In this document: positions 43,203 through 52,630 of the stretch, piece by piece
Layout: each line of letters starts with the position of its first letter
Numbering within the stretch: the stretch's first letter is position 1
Source: UBA5614 sp963667535
GTDB lineage: Bacteria; Cloacimonadota; Cloacimonadia; Cloacimonadales; Cloacimonadaceae
DNA: 64,000 nt
Reading direction: 5' to 3'
Assembly: GCA_963667535.2 (NCBI GenBank)
Contig: CAXXDU010000002.1
Span: 2,666,001-2,730,000, forward strand
Position numbers and translations under genes: made by a program
Notes under the pieces: model-generated
What the model saw: the letters and a program-made list of their open reading frames with translations, nothing else
Told to the model about the DNA's origin: nothing
Database searches by the model: none

Positions 43203-44483
43203 ATGCAGCAAAAAAAGAAACCCACTCCCAGACGTAGAAGTAAACCAAAATCCAAATCAAAATCAAAGTTGAGTTTAGGTTTATTAATCGCTATCGCAAT
43301 TGTACTCTTTGGATTGATTTACTGGCTTAGTAAACCGGCTTCACTCAAGGATATCCGAAAATTTAAAGAGAAGATAACCGAGAAAGTTGAAAAAGAACCT
43401 GTCAAAAATGAGATTGAGCCTCCTATCGAAAAAAAGATAGAGAAAGAAAAAGATACAAGCAAGGATAAATCAAAAAGAATAGAGTCTGAGGGTAATGTGG
43501 AAAGAGCTATCCTCAACTCCCTTATCAAACTTCACATTTCGGAAAATAGCATCAAAAGGAAAAAGACTGATAAAGGCATATCTTATTTAATCCCTATAGA
43601 TCCTGCCATCTCAGACCTGACCTTTGCCAACATGATTATCAAAGGTGAAGTAGAAAGACTCAATGGTACCTTTGAATCCGGGATTGAAGAAAAGCATCGT
43701 CAAAAGCTGTCTCTGTTTGATAGTCAAATTAATAAACGATATCTGGTTGAGCTATACTATAATCGTAGTGAAACAGAAGTCCCCGTCAATGCCAAGATCA
43801 TGTCCATTATCATAGATGATTTTGGCAATATTAATGGTAAGCTCTTAAACGGCTTTGCCAGGACGAATCAGGCAGTATGTTTTGCTATAATGCCGGATAC
43901 ACCCCGTTCAGATGAAGCGATGGATGCTGCGAAGCAAAACGGGCATGAATATCTGATACATGTTCCTATGGAGCCGATAAATTATCCAAGGGAAAACCCC
44001 GGAGACAATGCCATATACATTCAGCTATCTGAAGGTGAAATAGAGCGAAGAATGGAACGCTACATCAGGCAGATACCCGGTAGTATCGGTATAAACAATC
44101 ACATGGGAAGTATGGCTACTTCTGATGAGACAGCTATGCAGGCAGTCATGCGGACACTTAAAAAGAATAACCTGAGTTTTGTAGACAGCAGAACCACAAA
44201 TAGCTCAATAGCTTATAAAGTAGCCCAGAAAAACCTTGTTCCCGCTTTCAAAAGAGATATATTTCTGGATGAACCTGATTTATCAGCAGCGAATCTTGAT
44301 AAAAAGATAGCCGAGTGCAACAATATATCCTTATCCAAATCGTTCGTGGTTGCCATTATGCACTGTCACACAGAGGCACATCTGAATTATTTGAATCAAT
44401 TCATTGCCAGAGCTAAAAGCGAAGGTTTTAAGATTGTGCCCATCTCCAAACTCGGAGCTTATAAGCTCCCGGAAATCCGATAA
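43203..44483 (+). CDS. Divergent polysaccharide deacetylase family protein
   Basis: 426 residues. Basic N-terminus (KKKPTPRRRSKPKSKSKSK) then one membrane anchor (about 24-45) and a Lys/Glu-rich periplasmic linker. The catalytic-like domain spans about 195-426: MSIIIDDFGN, HEYLIHVPMEP, NNHMGSMATSD, FVDSRTT and VAIMHCHTE match the PF04748 (YibQ) family. That family is associated with envelope maintenance, sometimes beside envC; the true substrate is uncertain. Sits between a membrane protein and uppP, reinforcing a cell-envelope role. Confidence 0.88.
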   Translation: MQQKKKPTPRRRSKPKSKSKSKLSLGLLIAIAIVLFGLIYWLSKPASLKDIRKFKEKITEKVEKEPVKNEIEPPIEKKIEKEKDTSKDKSKRIESEGNVERAILNSLIKLHISENSIKRKKTDKGISYLIPIDPAISDLTFANMIIKGEVERLNGTFESGIEEKHRQKLSLFDSQINKRYLVELYYNRSETEVPVNAKIMSIIIDDFGNINGKLLNGFARTNQAVCFAIMPDTPRSDEAMDAAKQNGHEYLIHVPMEPINYPRENPGDNAIYIQLSEGEIERRMERYIRQIPGSIGINNHMGSMATSDETAMQAVMRTLKKNNLSFVDSRTTNSSIAYKVAQKNLVPAFKRDIFLDEPDLSAANLDKKIAECNNISLSKSFVVAIMHCHTEAHLNYLNQFIARAKSEGFKIVPISKLGAYKLPEIR

Positions 44484-44492
44484 GGAGTCCAG

Positions 44493-45311
44493 ATGCCAAT
44501 CCTTAATGCTATACTTATGGGACTAGTACAAGGACTAACTGAATTTCTTCCCGTTTCAAGTTCCGGTCATTTAGTCCTCTTTCAGCATTTCTTTGGTTCT
44601 CCATCAGCCGGGAATGATATCTCTTTGGAGATATTCCTGCACTTTGGTACTTTATTAGCTGTGCTTGTTTTCTTCCGAAACGATTTAACTGATTTATTGA
44701 TTTCTGCCTTCAAGTGGAAGAAGACTCTTGACTATCAGAAACATGCCCGAAACCGCATGATTATAATCTATTTGATTATCTCAACATTTTGCACAGGTGT
44801 AATCTATCTTCTCTTTGGAGATAAAATCGAAGCCGCATTTGCCAAACCTCTGCTTGTAGCATTGATGCTTAGCATCACCGGCATTATTGTCTTTGCTTCT
44901 GATTTTGTAAGGAAAACCGAGATTCCGGTTTCAAGCATGGGTTTCGGACGCAGTATAATTATTGGCTTAGGGCAAGGTATCTCCATGCTGCCGGGTATAT
45001 CACGCTCCGGAACTACAATCGCCACGGCACTCTATTGCGGAGTCAAAAGAGCAGATGCAGCAAGGTTTTCATTTCTGCTTAGTATTCCTGCCATTCTGGC
45101 AGCTAATATGAGTGAATTCAAGGTAATTGTCAACATGCAACCCAGCTTGCTTTTCAGCTATGTTTTGGGTGCATTGGCTGCCTTTGTTTCAGGTTATCTG
45201 GTTATTGGAATACTGCTCGGTCTCATACGCTCGTCCAAACTGAAGTATTTTGCTTTTTATTGCTGGTTTGTTTCTGCTATTGCAGTAACCCTTATCCTCA
45301 ACCACTTATGA
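44493..45311 (+). CDS. uppP: Undecaprenyl-diphosphatase
   Basis: 272 residues, about eight membrane helices. Signature sites GLVQGLTEFLPVSSSGHL near the start and GLGQGISMLPGISRSGTTIATAL in the second half, the two catalytic Ser/Glu-rich repeats of the BacA family. Recycles the lipid carrier for peptidoglycan and other polymers and gives bacitracin resistance when abundant. RBS AAGGAG; overlaps holA by ATGA. Confidence 0.95.
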   Translation: MPILNAILMGLVQGLTEFLPVSSSGHLVLFQHFFGSPSAGNDISLEIFLHFGTLLAVLVFFRNDLTDLLISAFKWKKTLDYQKHARNRMIIIYLIISTFCTGVIYLLFGDKIEAAFAKPLLVALMLSITGIIVFASDFVRKTEIPVSSMGFGRSIIIGLGQGISMLPGISRSGTTIATALYCGVKRADAARFSFLLSIPAILAANMSEFKVIVNMQPSLLFSYVLGALAAFVSGYLVIGILLGLIRSSKLKYFAFYCWFVSAIAVTLILNHL

Positions 45312-46363
45312 TAAAAGCTCTTAATAGTCAGCAGTTCTTTGCTCAGGCTGACACTTCCAAATTACAGTCCTGTTATATGATAATAGGTGAAGATGGCTAT
45401 CTCGTTGATAAAGTATACAAGAGTATCAAGGATCTTATCAAAAAAACTATGCCTGTTTATGAACTTGTCACGCTGTATGGAGATGAACTTAAGATAGCGG
45501 AGCTTTCTGATTATCTGGATAGCTATTCTCTTTTTTCAGATAACCGCCTCATGGTTATCAGAAATGCAGAACGCCTGGGTGAAGAAGATAAAAGCAGAAA
45601 AGCACCGGAAAAACAAAAGAGAATGCTGGAATTGATAGCCAATTATTTGCAATCACCTGACTCTTCTCAGACTCTCATTCTAATTGCAGATTCTGTGGAT
45701 AGCCGCTTGGTGGGCTGGAAAAAGATTAAAGAAATCTGTCAGACTATTGAATGCGAGCCTATTAAATTTGCAGGAGAAATGAAAGCCTGGCTGGAAAAGA
45801 CTCTACGCGATAACAAAAAGAACATGGAAGACTATGCCAAGGAACTCTTTCTTAGTAAAGTTGAGCTGGATTTCTGTAATGCTGAGAATGAACTGGAAAA
45901 GCTGTTTATCTATTGCGGAGACAAGAAGACTATAACTGAAAAAGATGTAGTCACTACTTTGCCAACCACCAGAGCAGGCGCATTAGGAGATTTCTACAAA
46001 GTACTCGGCAATCGCAATACCAGAGATGCATTGCTCAAAGTCAGTGAAATGCTGGAAAATGACTGGGTTCCCCTGCAGATTATGTCCAATTTTATCAAGT
46101 TCTTTATGACAATCTGGAAAATTCATGCCCTTGGAGCAAAGCACATATCTTCAGATGAAATACTCTCCAAGCATCTATCTGATATGTTCCAGAGTCAAAG
46201 AGCAAGTTATTTGACCTATGCCGGAAAATACAAATATAAAGAAATTCCTCTCATCTTTGCAGACATTCTGGAAGCGGATTCAGGACTCAAACTGAGTGTA
46301 GCTGAACCGGGAGTACTCCTGAGTCTACTTGTAGTAAAAATCTGTAATGAACGTAAATACTGA
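45308..46363 (+). CDS. holA: DNA polymerase III delta subunit
   Basis: 351 residues from ATG 45308 (MIKALNSQQF), which overlaps the uppP stop. Matches the HolA pattern: early GEDGYLVDK, LVTLYGDE, YSLFSDNRLMVIRNAERL, a Leu-rich helical middle (ELEKLFIYCGDKKTITEKDV) and the C-terminal collar helices. Loads the sliding clamp as part of the gamma complex. No ATP site is expected and none is seen. Its last 17 bases overlap malQ. Confidence 0.9.
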   Translation: MIKALNSQQFFAQADTSKLQSCYMIIGEDGYLVDKVYKSIKDLIKKTMPVYELVTLYGDELKIAELSDYLDSYSLFSDNRLMVIRNAERLGEEDKSRKAPEKQKRMLELIANYLQSPDSSQTLILIADSVDSRLVGWKKIKEICQTIECEPIKFAGEMKAWLEKTLRDNKKNMEDYAKELFLSKVELDFCNAENELEKLFIYCGDKKTITEKDVVTTLPTTRAGALGDFYKVLGNRNTRDALLKVSEMLENDWVPLQIMSNFIKFFMTIWKIHALGAKHISSDEILSKHLSDMFQSQRASYLTYAGKYKYKEIPLIFADILEADSGLKLSVAEPGVLLSLLVVKICNERKY

Positions 46364-47870
46364 TAAACGCAAAGCCGGAGTACTATTACATCTGACTTCT
46401 CTGCCGTCTGATTACGGCATCGGAGGTTTAGGTAAAGAAGCCTGCTCCTTCATCGATTATCTAAAAAACCATGAGCAAACATACTGGCAGATTCTTCCAC
46501 TCAACTATCCCGGCTACGGCGATTCTCCCTATAACGCTATCTCTTCCTTCGCTGGAAATCCCTATCTGATTGACCCGCTTAAACTCAATCAATTGGGTTT
46601 AGTGAATAGAACTGACCTGCAAAAAGCTGAGCTGCCAAATCCCGGAAAAGTTGACTTTAAAGCAGTAATCAGGACAAAGCAAAAACTCTTTAGACTTGCG
46701 TTTCAAACCTTCATCAATAATGGCAAGACATCCATACTAACTGACTATCTGGAAAAAGAAAGCGAATGGCTCAAACCCTTTGCTGTCTTTTGCCATCTGA
46801 AGGACAGATTTAAAGGTATAAACCGGCAGAAATGGGAATCTAAATATAAATTCTATTCTGAAGCGCTGTTCACGGATTTGTATGAAAGCGCTCAAGATGA
46901 AATTCTCTATCATATCTTTCTGCAATACATGTTTGACCTTCAGCTTAAAGAAATAAAGCAATATGCTGTCAGCAAAGGGATTCAGATTATCGGGGACTTA
47001 CCCCTATATGTCTCTCTCGATAGCAGTGATGTCTGGTCCAGACCTGATTTGTTTGAGCTTGATGATGAAGGAAAACCTATCAGAGTGGCAGGAGTACCGC
47101 CTGATGCATTTTCCGAAACCGGTCAGCTTTGGGGCAATCCTCTCTACCGTTGGGACAAAATGCAGAATGATAACTTTAGCTGGTGGAAAAAGAGAATTAG
47201 CAAAGCTCTGGCTTTCGCTGACAGATTGCGCCTTGACCATTTTATCGGCTATGTTAACTATTGGGCTATTGATGCCAAAGAAGAAAACGCTGTAAATGGT
47301 AATTGGCTGCCCGGACCCAAGCAAGCTTTCTTTGACAGTATCCTTCAATCTTTTCCCAAAGAATGTATTATAGCAGAAGATTTAGGCATTCTAACCGATG
47401 AAGTCAATCATATCCGCGATAGTTACGGTTTCCCGGGCATGATTATCCTGCAATTCTGCTTTTCGGACGACCATAATGATATTCTCAGCTTTCCTGCTGA
47501 CCGGATTATATTTACCGGAACGCATGATAATCAGACAACCCTGGGCTGGTTTCTTTCCAATCAAAAAGCCGAAAAACCTGATAATCAATATATGGAGCAA
47601 TACCTGCATAAAGTCGGCATGCTGGAACATTCTGCCAATCTTACTAAACAAAATGTCTCTCAACTTATGATAGATCTTGCTCACGCCAGTCCATGCCACA
47701 TTGCTATTGTTCCCATGCAGGATATTCTAAGCTTAAGTGATAAAGCAAGGATGAATGTTCCAGGCACTGCTCTGGGTAACTGGCACTGGCGTATAGCTGA
47801 GGCAAAAGACATCTCAGGCATCAGAAAAGACTGGTTCAAATTACTTGAGCAACATCAACGCATTAACTAA
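46347..47870 (+). CDS. malQ: 4-alpha-glucanotransferase (amylomaltase)
   Basis: 507 residues, typical for bacterial MalQ. LLHLTSLPSDYGIGGLG, WQILPLNYPGYGDSPYNAISSFAGNPYLIDP, DLPLYVSLDSSDVW, PPDAFSETGQLWGNPLYRWD, DRLRLDHFIGYVNYW (nucleophile Asp), IAEDLGILTDEV (acid/base Glu) and TGTHDNQTTLGW are in order. Transfers glucan segments between maltodextrins; pairs functionally with the GH13 enzyme at 27716. Start overlaps holA by 17 bases. Confidence 0.96.
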   Translation: MNVNTDKRKAGVLLHLTSLPSDYGIGGLGKEACSFIDYLKNHEQTYWQILPLNYPGYGDSPYNAISSFAGNPYLIDPLKLNQLGLVNRTDLQKAELPNPGKVDFKAVIRTKQKLFRLAFQTFINNGKTSILTDYLEKESEWLKPFAVFCHLKDRFKGINRQKWESKYKFYSEALFTDLYESAQDEILYHIFLQYMFDLQLKEIKQYAVSKGIQIIGDLPLYVSLDSSDVWSRPDLFELDDEGKPIRVAGVPPDAFSETGQLWGNPLYRWDKMQNDNFSWWKKRISKALAFADRLRLDHFIGYVNYWAIDAKEENAVNGNWLPGPKQAFFDSILQSFPKECIIAEDLGILTDEVNHIRDSYGFPGMIILQFCFSDDHNDILSFPADRIIFTGTHDNQTTLGWFLSNQKAEKPDNQYMEQYLHKVGMLEHSANLTKQNVSQLMIDLAHASPCHIAIVPMQDILSLSDKARMNVPGTALGNWHWRIAEAKDISGIRKDWFKLLEQHQRIN

Positions 47871-48381
47871 CATTTCTCCTTTACTTGCAGACAGCTTCCC
47901 ATATCTATGCTTATAGTGAACTTTTAACATCTCCAGACATAATAAAGTCTGCCTCAAACCATAAAAGAAAGGCGCAGTCCACGCGAATCCCACTCCGGCT
48001 TTATCCCGGGAGGGACCCGCGTGGACTGCGCGTTTTTATTATTGTATTTCTTAGTCTAATTTAGCATGGTACTTATTTCTCTCTTATTCTATCTGTTGGG
48101 ACATAGCCATATCAGAACCGGTCTAATACGGGGTTTCCCCGCAATGACCGCCTTTTGATTAGGTTTTGATACAGCAGTTCATATAAGCAAGGATAAATCA
48201 AGCAATAAGTGAGCATATCTTGCACAGTGGCATCTAAGAACATAACTGACAACTATATTATAAAGTTATGTGTGCAGATGTTGTAACTGTACAAATACAA
48301 GAGCTTAGAAATAATTCCCTTGACCAAAAAAGCCTATTTCAAATTCTGCCTATCATAATGATAAACCCTTAGGAGTAGATA
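47871..48381. other. Intergenic gap with one GC-rich hairpin
   Basis: Around 510 bases. The hairpin at 47972-48031 is the only strong structure. The rest (48055-48370) is AT-rich without a frame, tRNA or clear promoter; a TTGACC at 48320 has no properly spaced -10. Confidence 0.6.
47972..48040 (+). terminator. GC-rich long hairpin with T-run
   Basis: GCGCAGTCCACGCG (47972-47985) pairs perfectly with CGCGTGGACTGCGC (48018-48031) across a 32-base partly self-complementary loop (TCCC/GGGA), then GTTTTTATT. A strong terminator for the holA-malQ transcript, though the loop is unusually large. Confidence 0.7.
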
Positions 48382-49692
48382 ATGAAAAGAAAAGTTATCA
48401 TCATGGGCGCTGCCGGAAGAGATTTCCACAACTTTAACGTATTCTTCCGTGACAACGATGCTTATGACGTAGTAGCCTTTACTGCAACGCAGATACCCGG
48501 TATTGACGATAAGAAATATCCGGCTGAACTTGCAGGAAAGCTTTACCCCAACGGAGTTCCAATTCATCCCGAAGCTGAAATTGTTGAACTTATAAAGAAT
48601 AATAACGTTGATATGGTAGTTTTTGCATATAGTGACCAACCACACGAAGTCGTAATGAACAAAGGTGCCATTGTTAATGCTGCCGGTGCCGACTTTGTAA
48701 TGATGGGCGCTAACACAATGGTCAAAACCACAAAGCCATTGGTAACAATTTGTGCAGCCCGTACCGGTTGCGGCAAAAGCCAGACCACCCGTGCGGTTGT
48801 GAAAGCCCTTAAAGCCAAAGGCAGAAAGGTTGTTTCCATCCGTCACCCGATGCCTTATGGAGACCTTGTAGCACAGAAAGTCCAGCGTTATGCCGAACTT
48901 TCCGACCTTACCAAGCACAAATGCACCATTGAAGAAATGGAAGAGTACGAGCCACATATCATGATGGGCAGTGTAATATATGCCGGAGTTGATTATGAAG
49001 CTATCGTTCGCGAAGCTGAAAAAGAAGCTGATGTAATAATTTGGGACGGCGGAAATAACGACATACCTTTCTACACATCAGACAAGAAACTCAATATTAC
49101 AGTCGTTGACCCACATAGAGCCGGTGACGAAATATCCTACTATCCCGGCGAAACCAATCTCTATCTGTCAGACGTTGTTGTTATCAACAAAATCGACAGT
49201 GCTGATTTGGCTGACATTCAGGAAGTCCGTGAAAACGTACGCAGCCGCAATCCCAAAGCTATCATCATCGAAGCTGCTTCTCCTGTATTTGTTGACAAAC
49301 CTGAACTGATTATTGGGAAAAGAGTTCTCGTAGTAGAAGATGGTCCTACCCTCACACACGGTGAAATGACTTATGGCGCCGGCGTTATCGCTGCTGAAAA
49401 GTATGGCTGTGCTGAAATGGTTGACCCACGCCCCTGGGCTGTTGGCGAAATCGAAGAAACCTTTGAAAAATATCCTGAAATCGGTATTCTCCTTCCTGCC
49501 ATGGGTTACAGTGCCCAGCAGATTAAGGACATGGAAACCACTATCAATAATACCGAATGTGATAGTGTTGTTATTGCCACTCCGATTGACCTTCGCCGTC
49601 TGGTGAAAATCAACAAACCAGCCTGCCAGATCAGTTATGAGCTTCAGGAAATCGGCTTACCCACAATCGCCGAAGTCCTGAAAGATTTCTAA
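48382..49692 (+). CDS. Predicted GTPase, cyclic 2,3-diphosphoglycerate synthetase-like
   Basis: 436 residues. Starts KRKVIIMGAAGRDFHNFN, has an amino-terminal Rossmann-like half (residues 1-125), then a P-loop AARTGCGKSQTTR about residue 135, IIWDGGNNDIPF and VVINKIDSAD resembling G-type motifs. This matches COG2403 proteins annotated as cyclic 2,3-diphosphoglycerate synthetase, mostly in archaea and anaerobes. In bacteria the reaction has not been shown to my knowledge. The neighbour is carbamate kinase, a pairing that may indicate amino-acid or nucleotide catabolism. RBS TAGGAG. Confidence 0.85.
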   Translation: MKRKVIIMGAAGRDFHNFNVFFRDNDAYDVVAFTATQIPGIDDKKYPAELAGKLYPNGVPIHPEAEIVELIKNNNVDMVVFAYSDQPHEVVMNKGAIVNAAGADFVMMGANTMVKTTKPLVTICAARTGCGKSQTTRAVVKALKAKGRKVVSIRHPMPYGDLVAQKVQRYAELSDLTKHKCTIEEMEEYEPHIMMGSVIYAGVDYEAIVREAEKEADVIIWDGGNNDIPFYTSDKKLNITVVDPHRAGDEISYYPGETNLYLSDVVVINKIDSADLADIQEVRENVRSRNPKAIIIEAASPVFVDKPELIIGKRVLVVEDGPTLTHGEMTYGAGVIAAEKYGCAEMVDPRPWAVGEIEETFEKYPEIGILLPAMGYSAQQIKDMETTINNTECDSVVIATPIDLRRLVKINKPACQISYELQEIGLPTIAEVLKDF

Positions 49693-49721
49693 ACCAGTAA
49701 TTAAATATATTAATATACAAA

Positions 49722-49745
49722 AGGGCGGCTCAATTGAGTCGCCCT
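49722..49745 (+). terminator. Rho-independent terminator after the GTPase gene
   Basis: AGGGCG-G-CTCAATTGAG-T-CGCCCT, a self-complementary stem with one G-T pair, followed by GATTTAATTT. Confidence 0.8.
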
Positions 49746-49764
49746 GATTTAATTTAAAGACAAA

Positions 49765-49855
49765 GTGGCACAGACACTCTTGTCTGTGAATGAAAAAGTG
49801 GCACAGACACTCTTATCTGTGATATAATATTCTCGGACAAGAGTGTCCGAGCCAC
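49765..49855. repeat. Three copies of GTCTGTG palindrome, family R2
   Basis: GTGGCACAGACACTCTTGTCTGTG at 49765-49788, the same with one change at 49798-49821, and an inverted relative CGGACAAGAGTGTCCGAGCCAC at 49834-49855. Further copies lie at 60099-60208. They sit between the GTPase and arcC genes. Confidence 0.85.
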
Positions 49856-49879
49856 AATTCTTACAAAAGGAACATGACT

Positions 49880-50827
49880 ATGAAAAAGACAGCAGTTCTC
49901 GCCCTCGGCGGTAATGCCATTATTATGGCAGGTCAAAAAGGTACGATATCGGAGCAATTTAAGAATACCAGAGATTCTCTGGGTGGAGTCGTTGAACTTA
50001 TCAGACAGGGCTATTCCCTTGCCATTACTCATGGTAACGGTCCTCAGGTTGGAAACCTTTTGCGTCAACAGGAAGCCGGTGAAGCTATCGGAATAGCTCC
50101 ACTACCTTTGGGTGTACTCAATGCAGCCACAGAAGGCACTATGGGCTATATGATTGAGCAAAGCCTGCAAAACCGTTTACATTTAACTGGAATCGACAAA
50201 CTGGTTACCACTATCACAGCTCAGGTTGTTGTAGATAAAAACGACCCGAGTATGCTCAATCCCACCAAGTTTGTGGGAAGCACCTATTATACTCAGGAAC
50301 AGGCAGAAAAGCTGCATAATGATCTTGGCTGGACTTTGAAAGAAGATTCCGGTAAAGGTTACAGACGTGTGGTTCCCTCTCCCCAACCGATTGATATCAT
50401 CCCTGCCAAAGCCGTAAAAAAGCTTATGGATGAAGGACAGATAGTCATCACTGTAGGTGGTGGCGGTATTCCTGTCTATATCGAAGACAACGGCACTTAT
50501 GAAGGTGTGGACGCTGTTATTGATAAAGACTTCGCATCTGCTCTATTGGCAAAGATGATTGATGCTGACCTGCTGGTTATTCTCACAGGTGTGGATAAAG
50601 TTGCCATCAATTATAACAAGCCCGATATGAAAGAGCTGGATGTGCTTTGCGTTGCTGATGCCAAAAAGTATCATGCCGAAGGTCAATTCCCCTCTGGTAG
50701 TATGGGTCCCAAGATTCTTGCAGCGATAGACTTCATCGAAAAGGGTGGTCAGGAAGTCCTGATTACTTCCATCGAAAGAATCGTAGATGCCTTTGAAGGC
50801 AAGACAGGCACCAGAATAGTTAAATAA
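49880..50827 (+). CDS. arcC: Carbamate kinase
   Basis: 315 residues; ATG 49880 is favoured over ATG 49874 because AAAAGGA is better spaced. Amino-acid-kinase fold: VLALGGNAI, AITHGNGPQVGNLL, RRVVPSPQPI, VITVGGGGIPVY, DKDFASALLA and PSGSMGPKILAAIDF are carbamate kinase motifs. Converts carbamoyl phosphate plus ADP to ATP, ammonia and CO2, the ATP-yielding end of arginine, agmatine or purine breakdown. Separated from the GTPase gene by a terminator and three palindromes. A strong terminator follows. Confidence 0.96.
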   Translation: MKKTAVLALGGNAIIMAGQKGTISEQFKNTRDSLGGVVELIRQGYSLAITHGNGPQVGNLLRQQEAGEAIGIAPLPLGVLNAATEGTMGYMIEQSLQNRLHLTGIDKLVTTITAQVVVDKNDPSMLNPTKFVGSTYYTQEQAEKLHNDLGWTLKEDSGKGYRRVVPSPQPIDIIPAKAVKKLMDEGQIVITVGGGGIPVYIEDNGTYEGVDAVIDKDFASALLAKMIDADLLVILTGVDKVAINYNKPDMKELDVLCVADAKKYHAEGQFPSGSMGPKILAAIDFIEKGGQEVLITSIERIVDAFEGKTGTRIVK

Positions 50828-50857
50828 AACCCACAAAACCAAATCGCAATACAAAAA

Positions 50858-50889
50858 AGCACGGATTATTTACCCGTGCTTTTTTTTTG
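50858..50889 (+). terminator. Rho-independent terminator of arcC
   Basis: AGCACGG (50858-50864) with CCGTGCT (50874-50880) and nine T at 50881-50889. Confidence 0.92.
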
Positions 50890-50928
50890 TAGCGGTGACA
50901 CTCTTACCACCGTCTGTACCGGAAATAT

Positions 50929-51708
50929 TTATTGTCTGTGTTTTATCTTCTTATCTATTCTCTTCTGGATTTGTGCTTTCTGAACCGGAGTCAATTCTTT
51001 GGCAACAATATCTCTATTAACTGCAGCTTCAGTCCAGCCATTGGCAGTTGCAACAGAATACCAGTAATATGCTTCAGGTTTATTCTGTTTAACACCCTCA
51101 CCGTTATCATAACATTTTGCCAGTTCATATTGCGCTTGTCCCAGCTTGAATTGAGCAGCCTTACGATACCATTTGAAAGCTGTCTGCTTGTTTTGTGTAA
51201 CTCCCTCGCCCGTAGCATAATAATATCCGACTTTCAATTGAGCCGCATCCAAACCATTTTTTGCAGCAAGCTGATACCATTTTAATGCTTCACTTTTATC
51301 CTGCGGAATACCATAGCCCAATTCATAACAGAGGGCTAAATTAGCTTTGGCAACCGGATAGCCTTTTTGGGCAGAAAGGCGATACCACTTTACCGCTTCT
51401 ACTTTATCTTCGGTTACTCCACGTCCCTCAAAATAGCAGGCACCCAGATTGTTCATGGCAAAAATATTTCCCTGGTCCGCAGAAAGACGGTACCATTTGA
51501 AAGCTTCTTTTACATTCTCTGCAACTCCCCTACCTAAATCATAACAGGACCCCAGATTTAACTGTGCTTTGGCATTCCCTTCCTGGGCAGACGCCACTAA
51601 AGCATCACTGTATGTACCTTCACCATATACAATACTCAAAGCAAATGAGCTTACCACAATCGTGCAAAATACAATAGTGTTTATAAATGTCATCAGAAAT
51701 CGGTGCAT
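50929..51708 (-). CDS. Secreted Sel1-like repeat protein
   Basis: 259 residues. Signal peptide (TFINTIVFCTIVVSSFALS). Six Sel1 repeats of about 36 residues run from residue 35 to 235, each with A-x-x-N/K-L-G/A-x-x-Y-x-x-G-x-G-V-x-x-N/D-x-x-x-A-x-x-W-Y-x-x-A-A. A basic C-terminal tail (IQKRIDKKIKHRQ) ends it. Such proteins serve as periplasmic or surface interaction modules; the partner is unknown. RBS GAGAGG upstream on the minus strand. Confidence 0.9.
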   Translation of the reverse strand: MHRFLMTFINTIVFCTIVVSSFALSIVYGEGTYSDALVASAQEGNAKAQLNLGSCYDLGRGVAENVKEAFKWYRLSADQGNIFAMNNLGACYFEGRGVTEDKVEAVKWYRLSAQKGYPVAKANLALCYELGYGIPQDKSEALKWYQLAAKNGLDAAQLKVGYYYATGEGVTQNKQTAFKWYRKAAQFKLGQAQYELAKCYDNGEGVKQNKPEAYYWYSVATANGWTEAAVNRDIVAKELTPVQKAQIQKRIDKKIKHRQ

Positions 51709-51818
51709 AAAGTACCTCTCAATATCTGTTTTTGAATAAGTTATAGTAAATTGAGATGAAATTGTATGTCAAACTAAATAGTTTTCATTTCCACCATTCC
51801 ACTGTTACACCTAATCAC

Positions 51819-51840
51819 ATTGACAGGATACACTGTCAAT
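51819..51840. promoter_or_regulatory. Perfect 8-base inverted repeat
   Basis: ATTGACAG-GATACA-CTGTCAAT, upstream of the gene at 51875. The left arm contains TTGACA, so it may be a -35 box within an operator; no clear -10 follows. Confidence 0.4.
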
Positions 51841-51874
51841 ATTCCTTGTAAACATTGAAACTCAAGGAGAAATT

Positions 51875-52594
51875 GTGAATAAATTGTACCTGATACTTAT
51901 CATCCTGGCAATAGCTGTTTCGTCAGTCTGGTCACAACCGGTGACTGATACAGTCTCCAACGCAATGATAGTCAACGCTTATTCCAGAGAAATGTTTATC
52001 CAGATTGTTGATTCTCACGAAAACGTAATATGGCAGACTCCTGCGCTTGCGTCGAATGACATCTCAGTTATGCTCAGCACACCAAAAACTGGTTTCTTCT
52101 TCATCAATTATAAGTATAGTGAAGCAGGTGATTGGCTGCCTTTCAGCGATGATTCTTATGATGAAGGTACTGAAGATTATATGATTAATCTGCAAAGCGG
52201 ATTAGTCTGCTGTGTTGTAATTGATACCAATGGCGAGATTGATGAACACACTCTGGTCTTACCGGAAACTGATTCACCCGTAGTCTGTTTTTGTAACCTC
52301 TCCAATACAAAGCTGAACAGAATGGAAATCGGCACAGACTACATGAACGATTTTGTTGCTTTTACCACCGATATACAAGCTCTGGGGATGACTGATTTTA
52401 CCGAAATTGATGCCGGCAATTATGGCTTAAGCTGGGAAACTCCAGAATCAGGTGCAAAGGATGAATTCACCTGGATTTCCAATGAAGATGATGATACATT
52501 AAAATTACTAGAATTTGAAAACAATAACATCTATGTATACTGCATTCAATATAGTGATGCAAGCAAAGGAACATTATTTAATATCACACCCTGA
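51875..52594 (+). CDS. Secreted hypothetical protein
   Basis: 239 residues from GTG 51875, supported by AAGGAG. Signal peptide (LYLILIILAIAVSSVWS). The mature protein is acidic and beta-rich with segments such as NAMIVNAYSREMFIQIVDS and TGFFFINYKY, somewhat like periplasmic DUF4397-type modules, though not diagnostic. Two cysteine pairs (LVCCVV, VCFCNL) stand out. It converges with the prepilin peptidase gene; no terminator is obvious. Confidence 0.7.
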   Translation: MNKLYLILIILAIAVSSVWSQPVTDTVSNAMIVNAYSREMFIQIVDSHENVIWQTPALASNDISVMLSTPKTGFFFINYKYSEAGDWLPFSDDSYDEGTEDYMINLQSGLVCCVVIDTNGEIDEHTLVLPETDSPVVCFCNLSNTKLNRMEIGTDYMNDFVAFTTDIQALGMTDFTEIDAGNYGLSWETPESGAKDEFTWISNEDDDTLKLLEFENNNIYVYCIQYSDASKGTLFNITP

Positions 52595-52630
52595 CGGTGA
52601 TAGAGTATATTGTAATTCAACTGTTCATTT

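Noticed and set aside
48334..48957. 207-codon minus-strand frame over the GTPase gene
   Set aside because: Antisense shadow; the plus-strand protein has clear motifs.
49765..49855. CRISPR array
   Set aside because: Only three short palindromic units with unequal spacers and mixed orientation, and no cas gene in the window.
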